From: Corynespora cassiicola
Lineage: Eukaryota; Ascomycota; Dothideomycetes; Pleosporales; Corynesporascaceae
Assembly (NCBI GenBank): GCA_022059125.1
Contig: JAEUWY010000002.1
Coordinates: 5,394,001 to 5,458,000, forward strand
Reading direction: 5' to 3'
DNA: 64,000 nt
Shown one piece after another: positions 55,939 to 64,000 of this stretch (positions are counted from its first letter, which is position 1; every line of letters starts with the position of its first letter). The translations under genes and the position numbers were made by a program. The notes beneath the pieces are model-generated. The model searched no databases. It had not been told where the DNA came from and saw only the letters and a list, made by a program, of their open reading frames with translations.

Positions 55939-56240
55939 ACGTAAACTACAAGCAAGTAACGCATATAAGCAAGCGATGTATTTAATACTAAGCATTTATA
56001 TAAAACTTTAAAGCTAAATAACTTTTTAACTATAATAGCTATTAAAATAATAATTTAATATTTAAAAGGCTAGAATTTAAAGCTTTTTATAAATATAAAA
56101 ATTATATTTATAAATTTACTAATAAAAACGTTATTAAACTTTAAAATTTATTTAAAATAGTATTAGTTTAGTTAATATAATAACTTTAAAATAGCCATAA
56201 TAAATTATAATTTTTTTTTAATAAGTTGAATAAATATATA
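55939..56240 (+). mobile_element. Left arm of a second ACGTAAACTA element
   Basis: Begins ACGTAAACTACAAGCAAG after a TA (55937-55938) and matches the left arm of block A over about 300 bp, then is cut by a Tc1-like element beginning at 56241. The intact sequence in block A shows the undisturbed target. Confidence 0.75.
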
Positions 56241-56805
56241 CAGTAGGGTGACACGAAAAAAACTTTTTTTAAAAAATAGTAATTATTAAACATTAATAAC
56301 TTTTATTTAAACTAGCTATTAAAATAAAAGATATTAATTTTTAGAGAATTAGTAAGTATATTCTAAAAATTTAAAAAAATTTAGTAGCTTATATAATATA
56401 TATATTCTAAAAATTCAAAAAAATTTAGTAGCTTATATAATATATATAGCTTTAAAATTTAAGTAAAAAGATAGTAAAAAAAATACAAAATTAAGTACTT
56501 AATCATTTTTGATTTAGTTATTATAAACTTATATACTATATAATTATACACAAAAAATTCTAATATAGCTTTTTTATTTAAAAAAATAATAATAATATAT
56601 AACGAATGTTGCAGAATTTTAGCTATTTTATATTTATATTAGCGTGTAAAGTAAATAAGCTACGTAAAACCTACGCTTAATATATATTTTAAATATAATT
56701 AATATTATTTTTAAAACTACTATTAATATATTATTTAAGCTATTTTTCTGTTATTAATTTTAGTATAAAATAAATACTATTACTTAAAGCTAAATTTTTT
56801 ATATA
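56241..56805 (+). mobile_element. Truncated Tc1-like element (CAGTAGGGTGACACG end)
   Basis: Left end only, preceded by TA. Followed at 56806 by the start of a related element. No matching right end is seen elsewhere in the window. Confidence 0.5.
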
Positions 56806-57296
56806 CAGTAGGGTAATACGAAAAAAACTTGCTTAAAAAAATAGCTGTTTTTAAGCTTAAATAACTTTCTAATTAAACTAGTTATTAAAATAAAAAAATT
56901 AATTAATAAAGGTTTATTAAAACTTTAGATTTACAAATAAAAAATTAGAGTTTGTATTAAAGTTATAAGGTTATAAATAAGTTTAAAATAGAGATAAAAA
57001 AAAGTACAAAATTAAGTACTAATTTATTTTTTATCTAGCGTATAATTTAATTTTTTCATTTAATTATTATAAACTTGTATACTATATATATATAAATTTA
57101 TATAAGTTTTTTATTTAAAAAAAATAATAATAATAGTAGAATTTTTTTTTTAAAAAATCAAATTATATAAATAAATTAAAAATTAAGTAAATTATTAATA
57201 TTTTGTATAATATCCGTTAGCTTTAATAACTACTTTCTAACGTCTAAGTAAAAATAATATACAGTTATCTATTATTTTTTATAGAATTAAAATTCT

Positions 57297-58943
57297 CTGT
57301 TTTTTTTTACTGTTTTTATTTTATTATTAACAAACAGCAAGTATATTATTCTATTTCTGTTTTATTTTAGTTAGTACGTACTATCTGTCGCGTGATTTAT
57401 ATATATTTTATAATATTATTTTATTATATAATATAACGTTAATACGTAATCTGCGCTTTTACTTTAAATAATAATAATTTTTTAATAATTTTTTTTTATT
57501 TTTAATTTATAATAACTATAAATATAACTGTATAACTTTTAAATATATTTTTAATTTTTAATTTTTTATATTTATATTATATAGTTTATATAATTACTGT
57601 TATCTGCGCACGTATATCTCCGCCTCTACTTTACTTTTTAATACTATTATTTTCTACTATTTTAATTATTTTGCGTATATTTTTTACTATTATAATTATA
57701 TAAATGTTATAATAAAGTTATATATAGTATAGTTACGTATAATATAGCTTACAGCAGTTATAGTAAAAACTTAAAAAAAGTAAATTAATTAATTAAGTAA
57801 AAAAACTGTTAACGTTAAAAGCTGTTTTTTATAAATATTATTTTTTATAAATACTGTTACGTACGTACTTAGATATCCTCTTCTACTTTAAAAAGATATT
57901 TGGCTAAAAAATAAAAAAATATTACTTACTATATAAAATATATATTTAAATATAGTAATAAATATGCGGGAATAGTTAGTATACGTAATTTTATTTCTAC
58001 TAAATTTTTTTTTAAAGTTCTGTATATAAAGTTTTATAAAATTATTATAATAAAAAAATATATATATAGTAATAAAAATTATTATAATAATATTAGTAAT
58101 ATTAGTAATATTAGTAATATTTACAGCCTAAAAAACTATAAAAGTAAAATTTATATTACTACTTTAATTAGTTTATTATAATAAAACTACTAATTTTAAA
58201 AACTTATAGTTGACTGTAGACTAGCTTATAAACTGGTTTATAAACTAATTTATAAGTTAGTTTATAGTCTGCAGTCTGTAAACTAACTATAATAATTAAT
58301 TATAATTTTAATATAAGTTTTAGAACTTACGTGTATAGATATAGAGTATAATAAAATTTAAAAAGTAAATAATCTGTATAGTTATTATAAGTATAAATAA
58401 TAATACTTTTCTAAACAGTAATAGCTTTTTTTTATAATACTTACTTAAATAAATATTTATAAAAGTTAAATTTTTATAGTAAGATGTTAAAGCTTTTATC
58501 TAAAGCTTTTATTTAAAGCTTTTATTTAAAGCTTTTATTTAAAACTTATAGTAATTTATTAAAAGTATTTTATTTTATGCAACTACGCTTTACGTTTAAT
58601 ATTTTAATAACTATAAATTATAACTTTTTTACGTTATTTCTAAATAAAATTTTAAAGCTTTAAAGCTTTAAAATAGTATTTTTTTTCTAGCGATTATTTT
58701 TATAATTTATAATTTATAATCTACAACTCGCGTAGTTATAAATTTATAAACTAATAAGCTAGTAAGCTTATAAAATAAAAATTACTTATTTACTTATTAA
58801 TAATCTAATTATTTTTTATTACTTTTAGTTACTGTTTTATTAGATACCTAACTAGTATTATTTCTGTTTTTTTTTATTAATTTATATTAACTGTTTAGTT
58901 CTAGTCTAGTATAGCTAAGAAAGAGACTCCTGTAGCTCTTTTA
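57297..58943 (-). mobile_element. 1.6-kb retroposon-like repeat, copy C
   Basis: Inverted copy of the repeat at 35891-37513, inserted in the Tc1-like element and flanked by ATAGAATTAAAATTCT (57281-57296) and ATAGAATTAAATTCT (58944-58958), which differ by one A. Starts CTGTTTTTTTTTACTG and ends GTAGCTCTTTTA. Confidence 0.75.
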
Positions 58944-59058
58944 ATAGAATTAAATTCTATTTTTTATTTATAGTGTTTATAAATAAAGTATTTTCTTTTT
59001 TATTATTTTTTTTGCTTAATAAATTAGAATGTAATTTTTTTAAATTATTTTTTAATAT

Positions 59059-59187
59059 AGCCTAGATATTATCTATAGATGCTAAGTCTGGGCTATAAAC
59101 TAGATGTTTAAATAATTCTATTTTATTTCTTTTAAACTATTTTAAAACTAGTTTAGCTGTATGAATTTTTGAATTATCTTGTTGAAA
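59059..59187 (-). pseudogene. DDE transposase relic, catalytic core with Trp-to-stop changes
   Basis: Translation of the minus strand reads FQQDNSKIHTAK, then FKRNKIELFKH, YSPDLASIDN. This is the catalytic core of Tc1/mariner transposases: the second Asp (QDN) and third acidic residue (IDN) are separated by 34 residues, giving the DD34D spacing. Stops at 59137-59139 and 59062-59064 sit where a Trp is conserved (VLK-W-F and IDNI-W), each TGG changed to TAG, the transition expected from RIP. Upstream on the same strand, SELVFIKT, NNFNIIDYI and KVLKPIIKK (about 59280-59420) match the region before the QDN motif. Confidence 0.75.
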
Positions 59188-60562
59188 TTTCCAGTCTATA
59201 AAGTAATTAGTATTTATATTAATTTTATAATTTAATATTGAATTAAATAAATTTAATTAAATAATAAATTTAATTTAAAAAGTTAAAAAAAAGGTATATA
59301 AACTAACCGGGTTTTATTTGTTTTTTAATAATAGGTTTTAATACTTTTTATATGTAATCTATAATATTAAAGTTATTTTTAGAATTAGGTGTTTTAATAA
59401 ATACTAATTCTGATTTTTCTTCTATCTAAATAGCTTTCTATATTAATATAACAATATCTTAAGCTATAATTTAATTAGTACTTATTTTTTTAAAAAGTAA
59501 TTAAATTAAAAACTATAATTAATTTTTAATTAATTTTAAATTTTTTAATTTTTTTTTTTACCTATAATTTGATTTTATAAAAGCTAATTTAGCTTCTACA
59601 TTCTTATTTCTTTTTTTTTATATTCTTATTTAGAACCTAGATCTCTTTCTATTACTTACTTATTAGAAAATATAATTTTATTTAAATTAATATTTTCTAT
59701 ATTTTTTAATTATTTTTTTATATATTTTAATTTTATTTTAGCTTTTTTTTATTTCAATACGGCTTTTTAGTACTAATTTTTATACTATAATTTTCTTTTT
59801 TTAAATATTTTTGTAAGCTTTTTTTAGATACTTTTACATTATTTTTAAATAATATCCTTTTATCTATTTTTTTAGAGCTTTTAATTAAATTTCTGTTAAT
59901 AGTTTTTTTTATCTTTTTTAGAAAGCTTACTTTTTTTATTAGCCTTATTTAAACTATTAAATAATTTTTTTTTATTAATTTGTTTTATAGTATAATGTAT
60001 ACTATTTCTAGATTTATTTAATAAATTAGAAATAGTTATAATAAGTGTATTAGCTCTATATAAAAGATTAAATTTTTTTTTATAGTTTAAAAATTAAAGT
60101 TCTATTTATATTTTTGTTCAAAAAAAATAGAAATTTAGATTTAAATTTCTAAAATACTTATTTATATACTAATTTAACTAGCTTGTTATTATATAATAAT
60201 ATTTATATAATTAAACCTTTACTTTTTGAACTTTAATTTTTTATAATCTAAATATAAAACTATAGCTCTAGTTTCTTGCTTACGTAATATATATTAATCC
60301 TAATTTAGTTAGTATTAAAATAACTTTGTTAATAAAAAATAATTAAGCACTTAATTATATACTTTTTTTACCTATATTTTAAGCTTTATTCTAATCTTAA
60401 AACCTTAATATAAACTTTCTTTCTTTAGTTTTGATATTAAAATGCAAATAAATTTCTATTTTATTAGTTTTTTTTTATTTTAAAAGCTAGTCTAGTTAAA
60501 AAGTTATTATTATTTAAAAATTGCTATTTTTTAGAGAAAGTTTTTTTCGTGTTACCCTACTG

Positions 60563-61616
60563 TATAAATAAAATTTTTTAAAGCTAGATAGACGTTTTTT
60601 AAAGTTGAATAGAGGTTTTTTAAAGCTAAATAAAAATTCTCTAAAACTTAAAAGAGGTATTTTTAAATTAAATAGAGGTTTTTTTTAATTTAATAAAAGC
60701 CGCTTTAGAAAAAATAGAAAAGCTTTAATTTAAAAAATATAGTACTTAGCTAACTAATATTTAAATTAAAATTTATAACTAAAATTCTAAACTTTAAACC
60801 TGGTTTAAAAAAATTTAAATAAAATATATAAAAATTAAAAATTTTAAAATAAAAATAAGTAATAAAAATATTTACAGTTTTTATTAAAAACCCGACTTTT
60901 AAAATTTAAAATAAATTTTTAATAGCGTTAATAATAATTTTTTACTATTTATTTATAATAATTTAAAATTGAAAATTAAATATAAATTTAAAAGTGTAAA
61001 TTAGAAGTCTAGAAAAATTAGTAAAATTTTTTAAAAAAAACTCATTTGAAATATAAAAAAAAGTATAGTTCTAATTTTCTTTTTATAATAGTCTAAAAAG
61101 TTTTAAATTAACTAAGTTTATAAAAAATAATTTACGTCAATATCTGCAGAAAACTTTAATTTTTTTAAAAAAAATTATTTTTTAAATAATACTTATTTAG
61201 AAGAATTAAAAGTAATTGTATGATTTTGAAATTTTAAAAAATTTTTAAAATAATTATTTTTTAAAAAATTAAACTAGTATAAAAAATATATATAAATATA
61301 TTAAGTTTAAAATTTTTAAGTGAAGTAAAACTAATTAACTAGAATTATAAAAAAAATTAGTTAAGTTTTATAAAGTAATAAATGTTAAAAATTTATGAAA
61401 AGCTATATTTTTTAGAATTTACAGTCAAATTAAATATAAAAAAAAAATTCTATATTTATTTTTATTTTATTAATATTATGAGCTAAAAATATAATAATTA
61501 GTAAAACACTATATTAGCAGCTGTTTAAAATATTAATACAAAAAAAAAATATAAAACGTATTATTAGTTTAGTTTATTTAAAATTTCTAGAAGTAGATTA
61601 TAGTTAATATTATATA
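60563..61616. other. Unclassified AT-rich RIP-type sequence
   Basis: Between two Tc1-like elements; includes several imperfect repeats of a TTTTTTAAAGC-type unit near 60575-60640. No family identified. Confidence 0.4.
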
Positions 61617-62910
61617 CAGAGAGGTGACATTAAAAAAAAAATATATATACTTTCTAACTACTATAACTCTGTTATTAAAGCAGCTATTAAAATAAAAAAA
61701 AATACTGTTTTAAAGACATTTACAAAATCGTTTTTAGTTTAAAAAAAATCTCTAGTTTATATAATATTAATAGCTTTAAAAACTTAAATAAAAGTATAGT
61801 AAAAAAAACGCAAATTTAAAAGCTAATTTATTTTTTTTCTAGCGTACAATTTTTATTTCTTATTTTATAGAAATAAATATCTATTACTAATATATATATA
61901 ACCGAAAAAAACTATTTATATATTTTTTAAAAATTGAATTATTATAGATTAAAAAATTAGAGTATTGCTTATAGAAGCAGATATTATGTAATAAAATTTT
62001 AATTTTATTTACTTTAATATTTTAACTAAAAATTTTAAAACAGTTTTTTTTATATAACTTTATTATAAAGATAATAGCGTTTAAAGTTTTTACTAATTTT
62101 TTAAAAAATAGTATTTTTAAAAGTGTAAAAATAATTACTTTAAAAATTCCTATAACTTTCAATAACTTTTTTAATTAAGATAGAGATATAATAGAATATA
62201 TTAAATATAAATACTTCAAAAAGTTAAATTGTAAATTAAGAAAAAAAACTTCTAAATAAAACTTTAAATAAATAAAATAAAGTTAAACACCTTTTTCTAA
62301 TTTTAATTTTTTTTAGTTTTATTAGTATTTTTAATATAAGTTTTAGAGAAAAAAAGAAAATTATATTTATTAAATATATACACAATAATACAACTTTTAA
62401 AAAAAGCGTATTCTTAATTAGAAAAATAAGTTTAAAATAAGATTTTCTTAGAAAAAAAGTAGATGATTTTAGTACATATTTTTTAGTATTTAAACTGTTT
62501 TTTATAAATAATTTAGAATTTCTTAAAATATAGTTCCAACTAGAAAATTTTATTATAAAATTTTAAAAGTACTTTATTCAAAAAAATATTTTTTAGTACT
62601 TTTATATAAATTTTTAACAAAACTTAATTTTATAATTTTTTTTAGTAATTATTATAAGTTTTTTAAATTTTTATTTTTTAAAAAATTAATATAGCTTTAT
62701 ACCTATAAGCTAAAAATACTTATATATATTTTCAAAGCAATATAAAATATAGAAATTATTTTAAAATAGTATTTTAAAAATACTTAAAAATATATAATAA
62801 AAATAAAGTATATACTAAAAATTAAAAAACTTAAAATAAATCTATAATTTTTAATATTAAAAGTATTTTACTTTTTAGATATATTTTAATTTTATATTTC
62901 TAAATATTTA
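61617..62910 (+). mobile_element. Partial Tc1-like element (CAGAGAGGTGACATT end)
   Basis: Left end after a TA; its sequence is the inverse of 40450-41719, so it belongs to the 2,049-bp family. It is interrupted at 62911 by another element. Confidence 0.6.
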
Positions 62911-63042
62911 CAGAGGGGTAACACGAATAAAAAACTAAAAAAAAGTTATACTTTTTAAACTCGTATAACTCTGTAACTAAACGAGGTATTAAAATTAAAA
63001 AAAAAAAACTAATTTTAAAGAAATTTATAAGCTCTTTTTTTT
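62911..63042 (+). mobile_element. Start of another CAGAGGGGTAACACG element
   Basis: Left end preceded by TA, inserted in the partial element to its left; the corresponding uninterrupted target is present in the 39671-41719 element near 40450. It is itself cut at 63043 by a 1.6-kb repeat. Confidence 0.55.
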
Positions 63043-64000
63043 CTGTTTTTCTCTACTGTTTTTATTTTATTATTAATAAGCAGCGAGTATATTATTTTAT
63101 TTCTGTTTTATTTTAGTTAGCACGTACTACCTATAGCGTAATTTTATATATTTTATAATGTTATTTTATTACGTAATATAACATTAATACGTAATCTGCG
63201 CTTTTATTTTAAATAATAATAGTATTTTAATAATTTTTTCTGCTTTTAATTTATAATAACTATAACTATAATTATATAACTTTTAAATATATGTTTAGTT
63301 TTTAAAATTTTATATCTATATTATATAGTTAATATAATTACTACTACTTACGCACTTACTTTTTAATACTATTATTTTTTACTATTTTAATTATTTTACG
63401 TACGTTTTTTACTATTACAGTTATATAAATATTATAGTAAAATTACGTACAGTATAGTTATATACAGTATAGCTTATTATAGTAAAAGCTTAAAAAATTT
63501 TATAATTAACTAAATAAAAAAACTGTTAACGCTAAAAGTTACTTATAAATACTATTTTTTATAACTACTATTATATAATTTATAATTACTATCGCATGTC
63601 AGCAGTTACTTAAATATAAAATATATATAATATATAAATTACTACTACTGCTGCTGCTGCTTAAACTATTACTTTTTTTTTAGCATTTTTAAAAGCTTAT
63701 AAAAAAAAGCTATTTACTAAATAAAATATTTAAATAAAAATACTATATAATAAAGTTAAAATTTAAATTTTAATCTGTTATTAGTACTAAAATTATAACT
63801 AAAATTTTAACTAAAACTTTACCTAAAATTTTAAAAAAAAAATATTTTTACTGTAAACTAAAGTTATTAAAATAATACTAACTATATTAAGTATAGCTGT
63901 AAAAATTAGAGCTTTATAAACTATTATAGCTATCATAGCGATTACAGTTATTAATATTACGTTAGTTATAAGCTGTTTTAGTTCTATAAAACAGCTTACT
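63043..64000 (-). mobile_element. 1.6-kb retroposon-like repeat, copy D (cut by window end)
   Basis: Starts CTGTTTTTCTCTACTG and follows copy C for several hundred bases; later parts (63590 onward, including a CTGCTGCTGCTGC run at 63647) diverge. Continues beyond the window. Confidence 0.6.

Larger units (their letters stand above)
56806..60562 (-). mobile_element. Tc1/mariner-like transposon with transposase relic
   Basis: Ends CAGTAGGGTAATACG (56806) and the inverted CGTGTTACCCTACTG (ending 60562), both flanked by TA. Removing the 1.6-kb repeat inserted at 57297-58943 with its 15-bp duplication leaves about 2.1 kb, a normal size for this class. The minus strand carries a recognisable but stop-ridden transposase (59059-59187 and upstream toward about 59450). 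Confidence 0.75.

Noticed and set aside
1..64000. tRNA, 5S rRNA or CRISPR-type arrays
   Set aside because: No B-box/T-loop with matching stems and no 5S core was seen; a eukaryotic nuclear window would not hold CRISPR. A dedicated tRNA scan would be more sensitive than reading by eye.

Overview
The window is nuclear DNA of a filamentous ascomycete (Pezizomycotina, perhaps a sordariomycete). Genes carry short introns of about 44-101 bp with GT..AG ends. Proteins include a Zn(II)2Cys6 regulator, a GH47 mannosidase and PL1 pectinolytic enzymes. Moderate-GC gene islands alternate abruptly with very AT-rich blocks almost lacking CA/TG dinucleotides, the usual footprint of repeat-induced point mutation (RIP).

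Layout. 0.3-6.5 kb: RNA 3'-terminal phosphate cyclase-like protein (-), mitochondrial MDL1-type ABC transporter (+), small cupin (+). 7.8-12.4 kb: a plant-facing set of secreted double-psi barrel protein (+), sugar-transporter-type MFS (-) and secreted PL1 pectate lyase (-). 12.9-13.9 kb: a broken membrane-anchored protein gene abutting block A. 14.0-18.3 kb, block A: a TA-flanked inverted-repeat element containing a 1.6-kb retroposon-like repeat, itself split by a 1.78-kb TA-flanked transposon. 19.3-24.0 kb: GH47 mannosidase pseudogene, a small Cys-containing protein gene, and a Cys-rich single-pass surface protein. 26.0-28.1 kb: a flavodoxin-less FAD/NADPH reductase with a CCGGGCC motif; its 2.3-kb GC-rich upstream region holds five perfect ATCTGATAA sites, the motif known for fungal iron-GATA repressors (SreA/Sre1). 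31.8-33.8 kb: secreted beta-lactamase-fold hydrolase. 35.9-43.2 kb: block B. 45.6-48.8 kb: pectin lyase and an unknown gene with two homopolymer frameshifts. 51.0-55.6 kb: SLC1-type dicarboxylate/amino-acid symporter (+) converging with a Zn2Cys6 transcription factor (-). 55.9-64.0 kb: block C, nested repeats including a Tc1/mariner transposase relic whose conserved tryptophans have become stop codons; it runs off the window.

Three points stand out. First, the ATCTGATAA array implies iron control of the uncharacterised reductase. Second, the AT blocks contain a repeat family with a shared end, 14-16 bp target duplications and copy-number variation of an internal minisatellite. Third, RIP-type mutation appears to have spilled from block A into the adjacent gene. 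All exon boundaries were placed by eye from splice signals, frame and protein conservation; no transcript data were available.
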